Of a DNA stretch of 64,000 nt, positions 17,857 through 29,053 are shown one piece after another; within the stretch, counting starts at the first letter, position 1, and every line of letters begins with the position of its first letter. A program made the translations under genes and the position numbers. The stretch covers positions 1 through 64,000 of the forward strand of contig NZ_PEOG01000015.1 in the NCBI RefSeq assembly GCF_002761755.1, given 5' to 3'. This stretch comes from Roseateles chitinivorans. GTDB taxonomy: Bacteria; Pseudomonadota; Gammaproteobacteria; Burkholderiales; Burkholderiaceae_C. The notes beneath the pieces were generated by a model, which made no database searches, was not told the DNA's origin, and saw only the letters and a program-made list of their open reading frames with translations.

Positions 17857-20541
17857 ATGACCCAGTTCGCCAAGGAAACCCTGCCGATCAGCCTCGAAGA
17901 GGAGATGCGCCGCTCCTACTTGGATTACGCGATGAGCGTGATCGTCGGCCGTGCGCTGCCCGACGCGCGCGACGGCCTCAAGCCGGTGCATCGGCGCGTG
18001 CTCTTCGCGATGCACGAACTGAACAACGACTGGAACCGGCCGTACAAGAAGTCGGCCCGTATCGTCGGCGACGTCATCGGTAAATACCACCCGCACGGCG
18101 ACAGCGCCGTGTACGACACCATCGTCCGGATGGCGCAGGACTTCTCGCTGCGCCACATGCTGGTGGACGGTCAGGGGAATTTCGGCTCGGTCGACGGCGA
18201 CAACGCCGCGGCCATGCGATACACCGAAATCCGCTTGTCGAAAATCGCCCATGAAATGCTGGCCGATATCGACAAGGAAACCGTCGACTATGGCCCGAAC
18301 TACGACGGCAGCGAAAAGGAACCGCTGGTTTTGCCAGCACGCCTTCCGAATCTGCTGATCAACGGCGCCGCCGGTATCGCGGTCGGCATGGCGACGAATA
18401 TCCCGCCGCACAACCTCAACGAGGTCGTCGACGCCTGCCTGCATGCGCTGAAGAATCCGGACTGCTCGATCGACGAGCTGATGGAGATCATCCCGGCGCC
18501 GGACTTCCCCACCTCCGGGATCATCTACGGCCTGAGCGGCGTGCGCGAGGGCTACCGCACCGGCCGCGGCAAGGTCGTGATGCGGGCGAAGGTCCATTTC
18601 GAGGACATCGACCGCGGCCAGCGCCAGGCGATCATCGTCGACGAGATCCCGTATCAGGTGAACAAGAAGACCCTGCTCGAGCGCATCGCCGAGCTGGTCC
18701 AGGAAAAGAAGATCGAGGGCATCAGCCACATCCAGGACGAGTCCGACAAGTCCGGGATGCGCGTCGTGATCGAGCTCAAGCGCGGCGAAGTCCCGGAAGT
18801 CGTCCTGAACAACCTGTACAAGCAGACCCAGCTGCAGGACAGCTTCGGCATGAACATGGTGGCGCTGGTCGACGGCCAGCCCAAGCTGTGCAACCTGAAG
18901 GACCTGATCACGGTCTTCCTGGAGCATCGCCGCGAGGTCGTCACCCGTCGCACCGTGTTCGAGCTGCGCAAGGCCCGCGAGCGCGGCCATGTGCTGGAAG
19001 GCCTGGCCGTGGCGCTGGCCAACATCGACGACTTCATCGAGATCATCAAGCGCAGCCCCACCCCGCCGGTCGCGAAGGCCGAGCTGATGGCCCGCGCCTG
19101 GGACTCCTCGCTGGTGCGCGAGATGCTGTCCCGCGCCGAGGGCGAAACCGCCGGCGGTCGCAACGCCTATCGTCCGGAAGGCCTGCCGGCCCAATACGGG
19201 ATGCAGGAGGACGGCCTCTACAAGCTGTCCGACGACCAGGCGGGCGAGATCCTGCAGATGCGCCTGCAGCGCCTGACCGGGCTGGAGCAGGACAAGATCG
19301 TCGGCGAGTACCGCGACGCGATGGCGCAGATCGCCGACCTGCTGGACATCCTGGCCACGCCCGCCCGCGTGACGACGATCATCGGCGACGAACTGGCCTC
19401 GGTGCGCCAGGAATTCGGCCAGACCAAGCTGGGCGCACGCCGCAGCGTGATCGAGCACAACGCGCAGGAACTCGGCACCGAGGACCTGATCACGCCGACC
19501 GACATGGTCGTGACCCTGTCCCACACCGGCTACATCAAGAGCCAGGCGCTGAGCGAGTACCGCGCCCAGCGCCGCGGCGGCCGCGGCAAGCAGGCCACCG
19601 CCACGAAGGACGACGACTGGATCGACCAGCTCTTCATCGCCAACACGCACGACTGGATGCTGTGCTTCAGCAACCGCGGCCGCGTCTACTGGCTGAAGGT
19701 CTGGGAAGTGCCGCAGGGCTCGCGCAACGCGCGCGGCAAGCCGATCGTCAACATGTTCCCGCTGCAGCCGGAAGAAAAGATCAACGTCGTGCTGCCGCTG
19801 ACGGGCGAGTTCCGCTCGTTCCCGGAAGACCACTTCATCTTCTTCGCCACCGCGCTGGGCACCGTCAAGAAGACCTCGCTGAAGGACTTCAGCAACCCGC
19901 GCAAGGCCGGCATCATCGCCGTCGACCTGGACGAGGGCGACTACCTGATCGGTGCCGCACTGACAGACGGCCAGCATGACGTGATGCTGTTCTCCGACGG
20001 CGGCAAGGCGGTGCGCTTCGACGAGGACGACGTCCGGCCGATGGGCCGCCAGGCGCGCGGCGTGCGCGGCATGATGCTCGAACCCGACCAGCGCCTGATC
20101 GCGATGCTCGTGGCCGAGGACGAGACGCAGAGCGTGCTGACCGCCACCGAGAACGGCTATGGCAAACGCACCAGCATCGTCGAGTACACCCGCCATGGCC
20201 GCGGAACGAAGGGCATGATCGCGATCCAGCAGAGCGAACGCAACGGCAAGGTCGTCGCGGCGACGCTGGTTCGCCCTGAGGACGAGATCATGCTGATCAC
20301 CGACACCGGCGTGCTGGTGCGCACGCGGGTTGCCGAGATCCGCGAGCTGGGCCGCGCCACGCAAGGCGTGACGCTGATCTCGCTGGACGAGGGCGCCAAG
20401 CTCTCCGGGCTGCAGCGCATCGTCGAGAACGACGCGAACGAAACGACAGAATCGACCGACGACGCCATGGGCGGCGCCGGTTCCGATGCCGGCGACGCCA
20501 CGGGCGCCGCGGGCGACTCCACCCCCGACGTGAAGGAATGA
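17857..20541 (+). CDS. gyrA: DNA gyrase subunit A
   Basis: 894 aa. ATP-dependent negative supercoiling of DNA together with GyrB. The active-site Tyr122 lies in [10 protein letters not shown]. The quinolone-resistance positions are wild-type Ser83 and Asp87 ([15 protein letters not shown]). The C-terminal DNA-wrapping domain has the GyrA box QRRGGRGK, and the acidic, Ala/Gly-rich tail is usual. Numbering matches E. coli GyrA at the active site. The stop overlaps the next gene's start (ATGA), so the DUF2059 gene is coupled to it. Confidence 0.98.
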   Translation: MTQFAKETLPISLEEEMRRSYLDYAMSVIVGRALPDARDGLKPVHRRVLFAMHELNNDWNRPYKKSARIVGDVIGKYHPHGDSAVYDTIVRMAQDFSLRHMLVDGQGNFGSVDGDNAAAMRYTEIRLSKIAHEMLADIDKETVDYGPNYDGSEKEPLVLPARLPNLLINGAAGIAVGMATNIPPHNLNEVVDACLHALKNPDCSIDELMEIIPAPDFPTSGIIYGLSGVREGYRTGRGKVVMRAKVHFEDIDRGQRQAIIVDEIPYQVNKKTLLERIAELVQEKKIEGISHIQDESDKSGMRVVIELKRGEVPEVVLNNLYKQTQLQDSFGMNMVALVDGQPKLCNLKDLITVFLEHRREVVTRRTVFELRKARERGHVLEGLAVALANIDDFIEIIKRSPTPPVAKAELMARAWDSSLVREMLSRAEGETAGGRNAYRPEGLPAQYGMQEDGLYKLSDDQAGEILQMRLQRLTGLEQDKIVGEYRDAMAQIADLLDILATPARVTTIIGDELASVRQEFGQTKLGARRSVIEHNAQELGTEDLITPTDMVVTLSHTGYIKSQALSEYRAQRRGGRGKQATATKDDDWIDQLFIANTHDWMLCFSNRGRVYWLKVWEVPQGSRNARGKPIVNMFPLQPEEKINVVLPLTGEFRSFPEDHFIFFATALGTVKKTSLKDFSNPRKAGIIAVDLDEGDYLIGAALTDGQHDVMLFSDGGKAVRFDEDDVRPMGRQARGVRGMMLEPDQRLIAMLVAEDETQSVLTATENGYGKRTSIVEYTRHGRGTKGMIAIQQSERNGKVVAATLVRPEDEIMLITDTGVLVRTRVAEIRELGRATQGVTLISLDEGAKLSGLQRIVENDANETTESTDDAMGGAGSDAGDATGAAGDSTPDVKE

Positions 20542-21155
20542 CCTTGTTGCTGAAGTCCATCCAAGCCGGCGCCATCGCCGCCTCGCTGCTGGCGAGCCCC
20601 GTCGTCTTCGCGCAGAAGGCCGACAGCCCGCAGTCCAAGAAGGACGTCATCGCGAAGATCCTGAAGATCCAGCAGCCCGCGATCGAGGCCCTGACCATGG
20701 GCGTGCTGAGCCGCCCGGTCAACGAGCTGGCCGCCAAGGCCGCGCCGGCGCTGCGCAACGTGCCCGAGGCCAAGCGCGAGGCCACCGCCAAGCAGATCGA
20801 CGCCGACCTGCGCAAGTTCCTCGAGGACAACGCCAAGCCGCTGGTCGACAAGGGCCTGAAGCTGGCGCCGTCGACGATGGGCGTGGCGCTGGACGAGAAG
20901 TTCACCGAGGACGAACTCAAGCAGCTCCTCGCCTGGCTCGAGTCGCCGGTGAGCAAGAAGTTCGCCGAGTCCTCGCAGGAACTGCAGAGCCTCTACACGA
21001 AGAAGCTGATCGACGACAACGGCAAGCAGCTGGACGAGAAGTTCACCGCGTTGCAGCAGAACGTCGCCAAGCAGCTCGGCCTGGAAGCCGGTCCGGCGCC
21101 GGCGGCCTCCGCGCCCAAGCCCGCCGCCAAGCCCGCGCCGACTCCGAAGAAGTAA
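20538..21155 (+). CDS. DUF2059 domain protein, exported
   Basis: 205 aa. The signal peptide ([23 protein letters not shown]) is followed by an alpha-helical DUF2059 domain (about 85-165, including [21 protein letters not shown], the family signature) and an Ala/Pro/Lys-rich tail. The domain is common in periplasmic proteins of proteobacteria, but its function is unknown. It overlaps gyrA by four bases, which suggests co-translation. Confidence 0.85.
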   Translation: MTLLLKSIQAGAIAASLLASPVVFAQKADSPQSKKDVIAKILKIQQPAIEALTMGVLSRPVNELAAKAAPALRNVPEAKREATAKQIDADLRKFLEDNAKPLVDKGLKLAPSTMGVALDEKFTEDELKQLLAWLESPVSKKFAESSQELQSLYTKKLIDDNGKQLDEKFTALQQNVAKQLGLEAGPAPAASAPKPAAKPAPTPKK

Positions 21156-21174
21156 GTCCGCCATCGCGGTCCGG

Positions 21175-21194
21175 CGCCGGCCCCCAGGCCGGCG
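21175..21194 (+). other. GC-rich hairpin between the DUF2059 gene and serC
   Basis: CGCCGGCC (21175-21182) pairs with GGCCGGCG (21187-21194) around a 4-nt loop. It lies 20 bp after the DUF2059 stop with no U-tract, so it is a weak terminator or processing element at most. serC begins 88 bp further on. Confidence 0.35.
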
Positions 21195-21281
21195 TCGCTC
21201 CGCCCGGGACGCCCCGCCGCGTCGATCGGTCGACCGGCGTCCGGCGTCCCGGTTGTCGTCCCGTTCTCACCGCGCCTTCCC

Positions 21282-22409
21282 ATGCAAGCCGTCCGCCCCT
21301 TCAACTTTTCCGCCGGTCCCGCCGCCCTCCCCCACGAGGTCCTGAGCCAGGTGGCCGAGGAGATGCTGGACTGGCACGGCTCCGGCATGAGCGTGATGGA
21401 AATGAGCCACCGCGGTCGCGAGTTCATCTCGATCTATGAGACCGCCGAGGCCGACCTGCGGGAGCTGCTGCAGGTGCCCGAGCACTTCCGCATCCTGTTC
21501 ATGCAGGGGGGCGGGCTCGGCGAGAACGCGATCCTGCCGCTGAACCTGTCGCGTGGCGGCGCGGTCGACGTCGTCGTCACCGGCTCCTGGTCGAAGAAGA
21601 GCGCCGCCGAGGCCAAGCGCTACGCCGACGTCCGCATCGCCGCCAACGCCGCCGAGCTTCCCGGCGCCAACGGCCGCTACCTCGACATTCCCGCGCCCTC
21701 GACCTGGCAGCTGCGCCGGGGCGCCTCGTATGTGCACGTCTGCACCAACGAGACCATCGACGGCATCGAGTTCCAGGCCCTGCCCGACCTCAAGGCGCTG
21801 GGCCACGACGCGCCGCTGGCGATCGACTTCTCCTCGCACGTGGCGTCGCGCCCGGTCGACTGGTCCAGGGTCGGCCTGGCCTTCGCCGGTGCGCAGAAGA
21901 ACATCGGTCCGGCCGGCCTGACGCTGGTGATCGTCCGCGAGGACCTGCTGGGCCACGCGCTGCCGATCTGCCCCTCCGCCTTCGACTACAAGATCGTGGC
22001 CGAGGCGCAGTCGATGTACAACACGCCACCGACCTTCGGCATCTACGTCGCCGGCCTGGTGTTCCAGTGGCTCAAGCGCTTCGCCTACGGCGGCAAGACC
22101 GGCCTGGCCGCGATCGAGCAGCGCAACATCGACAAGGCCGCCCTGCTCTATGCGGCGCTGGACGGCTCCTCCCTGTATGAGAACCGCGTGGCGGCGTCGT
22201 GCCGCTCGCGGATGAACGTCCCATTCTTCCTCCGCGACGAGCGTCTGAACGACGCCTTCCTGGCTGGCGCCAAGGAGCGGGGGCTGCTGCAACTCAAAGG
22301 CCACAAGTCGGTGGGCGGCATGCGGGCATCGATCTACAACGCGATGCCGCTGGAGGGCGTCCAGGCCCTGGTGAGCTACCTGAAAGACTTCGAGACCCGA
22401 CATGGCTGA
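21282..22409 (+). CDS. serC: Phosphoserine aminotransferase
   Basis: 375 aa, PLP-dependent class-V aminotransferase that converts 3-phosphohydroxypyruvate to phosphoserine (also used in pyridoxal phosphate synthesis). It begins with the family signature [14 protein letters not shown]. The PLP lysine is Lys206 in [13 protein letters not shown], and the C-terminal [16 protein letters not shown] is typical. No good Shine-Dalgarno is seen before the ATG. It overlaps pheA by 8 bp and starts the serine/aromatic amino acid operon. Confidence 0.97.
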   Translation: MQAVRPFNFSAGPAALPHEVLSQVAEEMLDWHGSGMSVMEMSHRGREFISIYETAEADLRELLQVPEHFRILFMQGGGLGENAILPLNLSRGGAVDVVVTGSWSKKSAAEAKRYADVRIAANAAELPGANGRYLDIPAPSTWQLRRGASYVHVCTNETIDGIEFQALPDLKALGHDAPLAIDFSSHVASRPVDWSRVGLAFAGAQKNIGPAGLTLVIVREDLLGHALPICPSAFDYKIVAEAQSMYNTPPTFGIYVAGLVFQWLKRFAYGGKTGLAAIEQRNIDKAALLYAALDGSSLYENRVAASCRSRMNVPFFLRDERLNDAFLAGAKERGLLQLKGHKSVGGMRASIYNAMPLEGVQALVSYLKDFETRHG

Positions 22410-23553
22410 CACGCCGAACACGCCCGCCCCCGACGATCCGGCCGCGCCCCCGATGCCGCCGGCGCCGGTGGCCGACCCCGAACTGCTTGCCCTGCGCGAC
22501 CAGATCGACGCACTCGACAGCCAGCTGCTGACGCTGCTGAACCAGCGCGCCCATGTGGCCGAGCAGGTCGGCGAAATCAAGCGCCGCGACGGCACGCCCT
22601 TCTTCCGCCCCGACCGCGTCGCGCAGGTCATCGCCAAGATCAAGGCGGCCAACCAGGGCCCGCTCAAGGGCGAGCACGTCGCCGCGATCTGGCGCGAGAT
22701 CATGTCCGCCTGCCTTGCGCTGGAGTCGCCGCAGCGGGTCGCGGTGCTGGGTCCCTTCGGCACTTTCTGCGAGCAGGCCGCGATCGAGTACTTCGGCGGC
22801 GCCGCCGACCTGATCTACTGCAACAGCTTCGACGAGGTCTTCCACGCCACCGCCTCCGGCAGCGCGCAGTACGGCGTCGTCGGCGTCGAGAACATGACCG
22901 AGGGCGTGGTGACGCGCTCGCTCGACCTGTTCCTGCATACCCCCACGCATGTGGTGGGCGAGGTCAGCCTGCTGATCCGCCACAACCTGCTGCGCAAGGA
23001 GAACTCGCTGGAAGGCGTCGAGGCGGTGCTGGCCCATCCCCAGGCGCTGGCGCAGTGCCAGAACTGGCTGTCCAAGCACCTGCCCAACGCCGAGCGCCGC
23101 GCCGTGTCCAGCAATGCCGAAGGCGCGCGGCTGGCGGCCCAGAACCCGGCCTATGCCGCGATCGCCAGCGAGCGCGCGGCGACCTTGTTCGGCCTGCACA
23201 TCACCGCGCACGCGGTGCAGGACGAGGCCTACAACCGCACCCGTTTCGCCGTGATCTGCCTGCCGCAGACCATGGCCACCCCCCCGGCCACGGGGCGCGA
23301 CTGCACCAGCCTCATCGTCTCCGTGGCGAACCGGCCGGGCGCGATGCATGATCTGCTGGTGCCGTTGAAGACGCACGGCGTGTCCATGACCCGCCTGGAG
23401 TCGCGTCCGGCCCGCACCGGTCAGTGGGAGTACTACTTCTACATCGACCTGGATGGCCACCCGTCGCAGCCGCACGTCGCGTCGGCGCTGGCGGAGCTGC
23501 GGGAGCTGTGCGCGTTCTACAAGGTCATCGGCGCCTACCCGCTGAAGTCCTGA
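22402..23553 (+). CDS. pheA: Bifunctional chorismate mutase / prephenate dehydratase
   Basis: 383 aa. It converts chorismate to prephenate and then phenylpyruvate in phenylalanine synthesis. After an Ala/Pro-rich N-terminus come the AroQ chorismate mutase helices ([20 protein letters not shown], about 30-115), the dehydratase domain ([20 protein letters not shown] to the Thr-containing YNRTRFAVI, about 118-290) and a C-terminal ACT domain ([20 protein letters not shown], with ESRP for Phe binding). End-product inhibition by phenylalanine is expected from the ACT domain. Its start lies within the end of serC. Confidence 0.97.
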   Translation: MADTPNTPAPDDPAAPPMPPAPVADPELLALRDQIDALDSQLLTLLNQRAHVAEQVGEIKRRDGTPFFRPDRVAQVIAKIKAANQGPLKGEHVAAIWREIMSACLALESPQRVAVLGPFGTFCEQAAIEYFGGAADLIYCNSFDEVFHATASGSAQYGVVGVENMTEGVVTRSLDLFLHTPTHVVGEVSLLIRHNLLRKENSLEGVEAVLAHPQALAQCQNWLSKHLPNAERRAVSSNAEGARLAAQNPAYAAIASERAATLFGLHITAHAVQDEAYNRTRFAVICLPQTMATPPATGRDCTSLIVSVANRPGAMHDLLVPLKTHGVSMTRLESRPARTGQWEYYFYIDLDGHPSQPHVASALAELRELCAFYKVIGAYPLKS

Positions 23554-23586
23554 CGCTGACGTCTTGAGCGAAAGAGGTTCCTCGCG

Positions 23587-24477
23587 ATGTACAACCAACT
23601 CGGCGTGATCGGTTGCGGCCTGATGGGCGGCTCGTTCGCGCTGGCCATGAAGAAAGCCGGCCTGGTGCGCCGGGTGGTGGGCTACAGCAAGAGCCCGTCG
23701 ACGACCGACACTGCCCGCCGCATGGGCGTGATCGACATCGCCGCCGAATCGGCGCTGCTGGCCGTGTCCGGTTCGGACATCGTGCTGGTGGCGGTGCCGG
23801 TCGCCGCGACCGAGTCCACGTTCAAGGCCATCCGCCACCTCGTGCGGGCCGACGTGCTGCTGATGGACGTGGGCTCGACCAAGAGCGACGTCGTCGACGC
23901 GGCCAAGCGCGCGCTGGGCAAGCAGTTCCCCAGCTTCGTGCCCGCGCACCCGATCGCCGGCAAGGAGAGCGCTGGCGTGCAGCATGCCGATGCCTCGCTG
24001 TACCAGGGCCGCCAGGTCATCCTGACGCCCCTGGAGCAGACCCGGCCGGAGATGGTGCAGAAGGCCACCGACGTCTGGTCGGCGCTGGGGTCGCAGGTGC
24101 TCAAGATGGCGCCTCACCACCATGACGAGGCTTTCGCCGCCGTCAGCCACCTGCCGCACCTGCTGGCCTACGCCTACTTCAGCTCGGTCGCCAGACAGCC
24201 CTCGGGTCGTGATTTCCTCAGCCTGGCCGGGCCGGGCTTCCGCGACTTCACCCGGATCGCCGCCAGCGATCCGACGATCTGGCGCGACATCCTGATGGCC
24301 AACAAGCAGGACCTGTTGACGCAGTCGCAGCGCTTCCGCGAGGTGCTGGACCAGATGGAGCAGGCGATCCGCCAGGGCGACGCGCACGCGCTCGAGACGA
24401 TGATCCGGCAGGCCTCCGAAGGCCGCGCCCAATGGCAGGCCGGCGCCCCGGCCGCGCCGCCGTCGAAGTCCAAATAA
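23587..24477 (+). CDS. tyrA: Prephenate dehydrogenase
   Basis: 296 aa, NAD(P)-dependent oxidative decarboxylation of prephenate in tyrosine synthesis. The Rossmann motif is [26 protein letters not shown] and [14 protein letters not shown] are the catalytic/substrate loops. There is no fused ACT or chorismate mutase domain. AGAGG precedes the ATG. In many Burkholderiales a histidinol-phosphate/aromatic aminotransferase gene sits between pheA and tyrA; here only 33 bp separate them. Confidence 0.95.
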   Translation: MYNQLGVIGCGLMGGSFALAMKKAGLVRRVVGYSKSPSTTDTARRMGVIDIAAESALLAVSGSDIVLVAVPVAATESTFKAIRHLVRADVLLMDVGSTKSDVVDAAKRALGKQFPSFVPAHPIAGKESAGVQHADASLYQGRQVILTPLEQTRPEMVQKATDVWSALGSQVLKMAPHHHDEAFAAVSHLPHLLAYAYFSSVARQPSGRDFLSLAGPGFRDFTRIAASDPTIWRDILMANKQDLLTQSQRFREVLDQMEQAIRQGDAHALETMIRQASEGRAQWQAGAPAAPPSKSK

Positions 24478-24521
24478 CCTCCCCCTTCCCCGTGCGCGGC
24501 GCGCCGCGCGCCCACCGCGCC

Positions 24522-26543
24522 ATGTACAAGATTCCCTTCCTGGACCTGCCCCCGCTGCGCGGCGCGGCGGGCACCGTCTCCCTGCCCGGCTCCAAGAGCA
24601 TCTCCAACCGGGTGCTGCTGCTGGCAGGCCTGTCCGAGGGCGTGACCCGGGTGCACGACCTGCTGGCCTCGGACGACACCAAGGTCATGCTGGCCGCATT
24701 GCGCGAGCTGGGCTGCCAGCTCGAGACCGGCGCGGACGGCGTGCTGTCGGTGACCGGCATCGGCGGCCGGCTGCAGGCCCGGCAGACCAAGCTCTTCCTG
24801 GGCAACGCCGGCACGGCGATGCGGCCGCTGACCGCGGCGCTGGCGCTGCTGGCGGCGACGCAGGGCGGCGAGTTCGAACTCTCCGGCGTGCCCCGCATGC
24901 ATGAGCGCCCGATCGGCGACCTGGTCGACGCGCTGCGCGCGCTGGGCTGTCCGATCGACTGCCTCGGCCAGGAGGGCTATCCGCCGCTGCGGCTCAACGG
25001 GCCGGCGACGCTGACGCTGGACGCGCCGGTCCGCGTGCGCGGCGATGTGTCGAGCCAGTTCCTGACCGCGCTGCTGCTCGCCCTGCCCCTGGTCGCGGAG
25101 CGGGACCTCGTCATCGAGGTCACCGGCGAGCTGATCTCCAAGCCCTATGTCCACATCACGCTGGAGCTGCTGGCCCGCTTCGGCGTCCACGTCCAGCGCG
25201 ACGACGACTGGCAGCGTTTCGTGATTCCTGCCGGCAGCCGCTACCGCTCGCCGGGCGAGGTGCATGTCGAGGGCGACGCGTCGTCGGCGTCCTATTTCGT
25301 CGCGCTCGGCGCGATCGCCGCCACCGACGCGCCGGTGCGCATCGAAGGCGTCGGATCGAGCTCGGTGCAGGGCGACGTCCGTTTCGTCGAGGCGGCGCAG
25401 GCGATGGGCGCGCAGGTCGACATCGGCCCGAACTGGCTGGAGGTCCGCCGCGGCGCCTGGCCGCTGAAGGCGCTGGACCTGGACTGCAACCACATCCCCG
25501 ACGCCGCGATGACGCTGGCGGTGATGGCCCTGTACGCCGACGGCCCGACGACGCTGCGCAACATCGCCTCCTGGCGCGTGAAGGAGACCGACCGCATCGC
25601 CGCGATGGCGACCGAGCTGCGCAAGCTCGGCGCGCAGGTCGAGGAAGGCCCGGACTGGCTGCGCGTGCATCCGCTCAAGGCCTGGAACCCGGCGGCCATC
25701 CACACCTACGACGACCACCGCGTCGCGATGTGCTTCTCGCTGGCGGCCTTCAACGGCTTGCAGGACGACCGCCAGGGTCCCGCCGTGCCGGTGCGCATCC
25801 TGGATCCGCAATGCGTCGCCAAGACCTTCCCGGACTATTTCGAGACGCTGTTCGGCGTGGTACGCGCCAACGTCGAGGACATCCCCGTCATCACGATCGA
25901 CGGCCCCACCGCCTCGGGCAAGGGCACGCTGACCGACGAGGTCGCCCAGGCGCTGGGCTATGACGTGCTCGACTCGGGCGCGCTGTACCGGGTGACCGGG
26001 CTGGCCGCCTCCCGCCACCATGTGGACCTCGACGACGGCGAGGCGGTCGCGGCGCTGGTGCCGACGCTGGACCTGAAGTTCGAATCGGGCCGGGTGCTGC
26101 TGGACGAGGAGGACGTCTCGGCCGACCTGCGCCAGGAAGCGACCGGGCTGATGGCCTCGCAGGTCGGCGCCCATCCGGAGGTGCGTCGCGCGCTGCACCA
26201 GCTGCAGCTGAACTTCCGCCGCCTGCCCGGCCTGGTGGCCGACGGACGCGACATGGGCACGGCGATCTTCCCGGCCGCGCCGCTGAAGGTCTTCCTGACC
26301 GCGAGCGCCGCCACGCGCGCCGAGCGGCGCTACAAGCAATTGATTTCCAAGGGCATTTCGGCTAATATCGACAGCTTGCGCGCTGATCTGGAAGCGCGGG
26401 ACGCACGCGACAAGGGTCGCAGCGCGTCTCCGCTGCAGGCTGCCGCGGACGCGATCGAGCTGGACAACTCGCAGCAGACCATTGGGGAATCCCGTGATCT
26501 GGTGCTGAGCTGGTGGCAGGAGCGCCGTCCGTTCAAGGCCTGA
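24522..26543 (+). CDS. aroA: Fused EPSP synthase (AroA) - cytidylate kinase (Cmk)
   Basis: 673 aa from the ATG at 24522; the frame extends to 24432 but would overlap tyrA. Residues about 1-445 are 3-phosphoshikimate 1-carboxyvinyltransferase: [42 protein letters not shown] and [18 protein letters not shown]. It keeps the class I G-x-A motif usually associated with glyphosate sensitivity. From about residue 450 the chain continues without a stop into CMP/dCMP kinase: P-loop [21 protein letters not shown], then [14 protein letters not shown] and RRYKQL. Known Burkholderiales genomes include such fusions. It joins the shikimate pathway to pyrimidine nucleotide supply in one polypeptide. Confidence 0.96.
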   Translation: MYKIPFLDLPPLRGAAGTVSLPGSKSISNRVLLLAGLSEGVTRVHDLLASDDTKVMLAALRELGCQLETGADGVLSVTGIGGRLQARQTKLFLGNAGTAMRPLTAALALLAATQGGEFELSGVPRMHERPIGDLVDALRALGCPIDCLGQEGYPPLRLNGPATLTLDAPVRVRGDVSSQFLTALLLALPLVAERDLVIEVTGELISKPYVHITLELLARFGVHVQRDDDWQRFVIPAGSRYRSPGEVHVEGDASSASYFVALGAIAATDAPVRIEGVGSSSVQGDVRFVEAAQAMGAQVDIGPNWLEVRRGAWPLKALDLDCNHIPDAAMTLAVMALYADGPTTLRNIASWRVKETDRIAAMATELRKLGAQVEEGPDWLRVHPLKAWNPAAIHTYDDHRVAMCFSLAAFNGLQDDRQGPAVPVRILDPQCVAKTFPDYFETLFGVVRANVEDIPVITIDGPTASGKGTLTDEVAQALGYDVLDSGALYRVTGLAASRHHVDLDDGEAVAALVPTLDLKFESGRVLLDEEDVSADLRQEATGLMASQVGAHPEVRRALHQLQLNFRRLPGLVADGRDMGTAIFPAAPLKVFLTASAATRAERRYKQLISKGISANIDSLRADLEARDARDKGRSASPLQAAADAIELDNSQQTIGESRDLVLSWWQERRPFKA

Positions 26544-26565
26544 GGCCCAGCGCGCGAACACAGGA

Positions 26566-26608
26566 GCGTCACCCCTCCCTCCGGACGCCAGTCCACTGGG
26601 GGTGACGC
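26566..26608 (+). promoter_or_regulatory. Stem-loop in the rpsA leader
   Basis: GCGTCACCCC (26566-26575) pairs perfectly with GGGGTGACGC (26599-26608) around a 23-nt loop. No U-tract follows, so it is not a standard terminator. It lies 22 bp after the aroA-cmk stop and 114 bp before rpsA. S1 autoregulates through leader structure in other bacteria, and this hairpin could serve that or processing. Confidence 0.4.
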
Positions 26609-26722
26609 ATTCGACAACCTAACCCGCAAGTCCGCTTGCAACACAAGCCTTCGCACCTCTCGGATCAGGCCGCTTGACGCATCAAGCCGCCGGACGCTCT
26701 GTGCCTGGCAAGGAAATCTCAC

Positions 26723-28417
26723 ATGTCCCAAATGGAATCTTTCGCCGCCCTCTTCGAGGAATCGCTGCAGAAGTCGAACATGCGCGCCGGCGAGGTCATC
26801 TCGGCTGAAGTCGTCCGCATCGAGCACAACTTCGTGGTCGTCAACGCCGGCCTGAAGTCCGAAGCCTACGTGCCCGTCGACGAATTCAAGAACGACCAGG
26901 GCGAAGTCGAAGTCCAGGTCGGCGATTTCATCTCGGTGGCGATCGACGCGATCGAGAACGGCTACGGCGACACCATCCTGTCGCGCGACAAGGCCAAGCG
27001 CCTGGCCTCGTGGCTGTCGCTGGAAACCGCCCTGGAGTCGGGCGATTTCGTGACCGGCACCGTCTCCGGCAAGGTCAAGGGCGGCCTGACCGTCCTGGTC
27101 AACGGCATCCGCGCCTTCCTGCCCGGTTCGCTGCTGGACACCCGCCCGGTGAAGGACATGAGCCCGTTCGAGGGCAAGACCATGGAATTCAAGGTCATCA
27201 AGCTGGACCGCAAGCGCAACAACGTTGTGCTGTCGCGTCGCGCGGTGGTCGAGGCCTCCATGGGTGAAGAGCGCGCCAAGCTGCTCGAGACGCTGACCGA
27301 AGGCGCCATCGTCAACGGCGTGGTCAAGAACATCACCGAGTACGGTGCGTTCGTGGACCTGGGCGGCATCGACGGCCTGCTGCACATCACCGACATGGCC
27401 TGGCGCCGTGTCCGTCACCCGAGCGAAGTGGTGACGGTCGGCCAGGAACTGACCGCCAAGGTCCTGAAGTTCGACGCCGAGAAGAACCGCGTCTCGCTGG
27501 GCCTGAAGCAGCTGGGCGACGACCCGTGGTTCGGTGTGTCGCGCCGCTACCCGGCCAACACCCGCCTGTTCGGCAAGGTCACCAACATCGCCGACTACGG
27601 CGCGTTCGTCGAGATCGAGCCGGGCATCGAAGGCCTGGTGCACGTCTCCGAAATGGACTGGACCAACAAGAACGTGGCGCCTTCCAAGGTCGTCTCGCTG
27701 GGCGACGAAGTGGAAGTCATGGTCCTGGAGATCGACGAAGACAAGCGTCGCATCTCGCTGGGCATGAAGCAGTGCCGCGCCAACCCGTGGGAAGAGTTCG
27801 CCGAGAACGTCAAGCGTGGCGACCGCGTCAAGGGCCCGATCAAGTCGATCACCGACTTCGGCGTGTTCGTGGGCCTGGCCCAGGGCATCGACGGCCTGGT
27901 GCACCTGTCCGACCTGTCGTGGAACGAGCCGGGTGAAACCGCCGTCCGCAACTACAAGAAGGGCCAGGAAGTCGACGCCATCGTGCTGGCGGTGGACGTC
28001 GAGCGTGAGCGCATCTCGCTGGGCATCAAGCAGCTGGACGGCGATCCGTTCTCGACCTTCGTGTCGGTGAACGACCGTGGCATGACCGTGACCGGCAAGG
28101 TCAAGACCGTCGACGCGCGTGGCGCGGAGATCGATCTGGGCGAGGACGTCACCGGCTACCTGCGCGCTTCGGAAATCGCCCGCGACCGCGTGGAAGATGC
28201 CCGCAACGTGCTGAAGGAAGGCGACGAAGTCTCGGCCGTGATCATCAACGTCGACCGCAAGTCGCGCAGCATCCAGCTGTCGATCAAGGCGAAGGACAAC
28301 GCCGACGAACAGCAAGCCATGCAGCGCCTGTCGCAGTCGAACGAGCGTGAGAACGCCGGCACGACGAGCCTGGGCGCCCTGCTGCGCGCCAAGCTGGACA
28401 ACCAGAACAACGGCTGA
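26723..28417 (+). CDS. rpsA: 30S ribosomal protein S1
   Basis: 564 aa, essential mRNA-binding protein of the small subunit. Six S1 RNA-binding repeats are visible, with the [25 protein letters not shown] signature in repeat 3 and equivalents in repeats 4 ([20 protein letters not shown]) and 5 ([20 protein letters not shown]); repeats 1-2 and 6 are more diverged. The full-length six-repeat form matches E. coli (557 aa). AAGGAA precedes the ATG. The cmk-rpsA-ihfB order is conserved in proteobacteria. Confidence 0.98.
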   Translation: MSQMESFAALFEESLQKSNMRAGEVISAEVVRIEHNFVVVNAGLKSEAYVPVDEFKNDQGEVEVQVGDFISVAIDAIENGYGDTILSRDKAKRLASWLSLETALESGDFVTGTVSGKVKGGLTVLVNGIRAFLPGSLLDTRPVKDMSPFEGKTMEFKVIKLDRKRNNVVLSRRAVVEASMGEERAKLLETLTEGAIVNGVVKNITEYGAFVDLGGIDGLLHITDMAWRRVRHPSEVVTVGQELTAKVLKFDAEKNRVSLGLKQLGDDPWFGVSRRYPANTRLFGKVTNIADYGAFVEIEPGIEGLVHVSEMDWTNKNVAPSKVVSLGDEVEVMVLEIDEDKRRISLGMKQCRANPWEEFAENVKRGDRVKGPIKSITDFGVFVGLAQGIDGLVHLSDLSWNEPGETAVRNYKKGQEVDAIVLAVDVERERISLGIKQLDGDPFSTFVSVNDRGMTVTGKVKTVDARGAEIDLGEDVTGYLRASEIARDRVEDARNVLKEGDEVSAVIINVDRKSRSIQLSIKAKDNADEQQAMQRLSQSNERENAGTTSLGALLRAKLDNQNNG

Positions 28418-28546
28418 TCCTCGCGGGACCTGGGCGCCACGCGCAGCGTGGTGTCCGGGCTCAAGAGAATCCCTTGTTCTGGTCGGCGGCGGGCTGAGTT
28501 AGCCTGACCGCCGCAGACACGCCAAACCGACGCTCAAGCGCTTCGA

Positions 28547-28579
28547 CAGGCTCGCTCCGCAGCGAGCCTGTTTTTCTTC
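28547..28579 (+). terminator. Intrinsic terminator between rpsA and ihfB
   Basis: CAGGCTCGCT (28547-28556) pairs perfectly with AGCGAGCCTG (28561-28570), followed by TTTTTCTTC. It lies 130 bp after rpsA and ends only 14 bp before the ihfB start codon. The left flank CTTCGACAGGCTCG resembles common REP-like palindromes of betaproteobacteria, so it may derive from one. Confidence 0.85.
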
Positions 28580-28593
28580 AGATGCTGACGACC

Positions 28594-28908
28594 ATGACCC
28601 GATCCGACCTGGTGGCCCACTTGTCCGAGCGCTTCGGCCAACTCACGCAGCGAGACACCGAGTTCGCGGTCAAGACCATCCTGGACGCGATGTCCGATGC
28701 GCTGGCCCGCGGCCACCGCATCGAGATTCGCGGCTTCGGCAGCTTCTCGATCAACCGTCGCCCGCCGCGCATGGGCCGCAATCCGCGCAGCGGCGAGCAG
28801 GTGCTGATTCCCGAGAAGCTGGTGCCGCACTTCAAGCCGGGCAAGGCCCTGCGCGAAGCCGTCGACGCGCAACTGCCCGTCACGGACGAGGACCAGCAGG
28901 CCGCCTGA
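28594..28908 (+). CDS. ihfB: Integration host factor subunit beta
   Basis: 104 aa from the ATG at 28594, giving the conserved start [14 protein letters not shown]; an in-frame ATG at 28582 would add MLTT. DNA-bending HU/IHF family protein that pairs with IHF-alpha. The DNA-binding arm is [17 protein letters not shown], with the proline at the intercalating tip, and [12 protein letters not shown] ends the core. No clear Shine-Dalgarno precedes either start, and an intrinsic terminator lies directly upstream, so its expression level depends on read-through or a promoter in the terminator region. Confidence 0.95.
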   Translation: MTRSDLVAHLSERFGQLTQRDTEFAVKTILDAMSDALARGHRIEIRGFGSFSINRRPPRMGRNPRSGEQVLIPEKLVPHFKPGKALREAVDAQLPVTDEDQQAA

Positions 28909-28927
28909 GCCTCTCCCCCCTGGCAGG

Positions 28928-28955
28928 AGCGCCGCGCATCGCGGCGCTTTTTTTT
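28928..28955 (+). terminator. Intrinsic terminator of ihfB
   Basis: AGCGCCGC (28928-28935) pairs with GCGGCGCT (28941-28948) around a 5-nt loop and is followed by eight T residues. It lies 19 bp after the ihfB stop. Confidence 0.92.
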
Positions 28956-29039
28956 CGTCCCTCCGACGCGGGCCGCCCCGGGCGGTCCACTCGCCCTGCC
29001 GAACGTCATGCACTGGGCTTGGCGCAGCGCGCACGCGCC

Positions 29040-29053
29040 TAGAATCGCCCCCC
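29040..29053 (+). promoter_or_regulatory. Candidate lapAB -10 element
   Basis: TAGAAT at 29040-29045 lies eight bases before the lapA ATG, so a transcript started here would be leaderless or nearly so. The -35 is poor (GCTTGG with a 17-bp spacer, or TTGGCG with 15 bp). It follows the ihfB terminator, so an independent promoter is needed somewhere in this gap. Confidence 0.4.

Noticed and set aside
17608..20364. Long minus-strand open frame opposite gyrA
   Set aside because: gyrA is full-length and convincing; the antisense frame is a composition effect.
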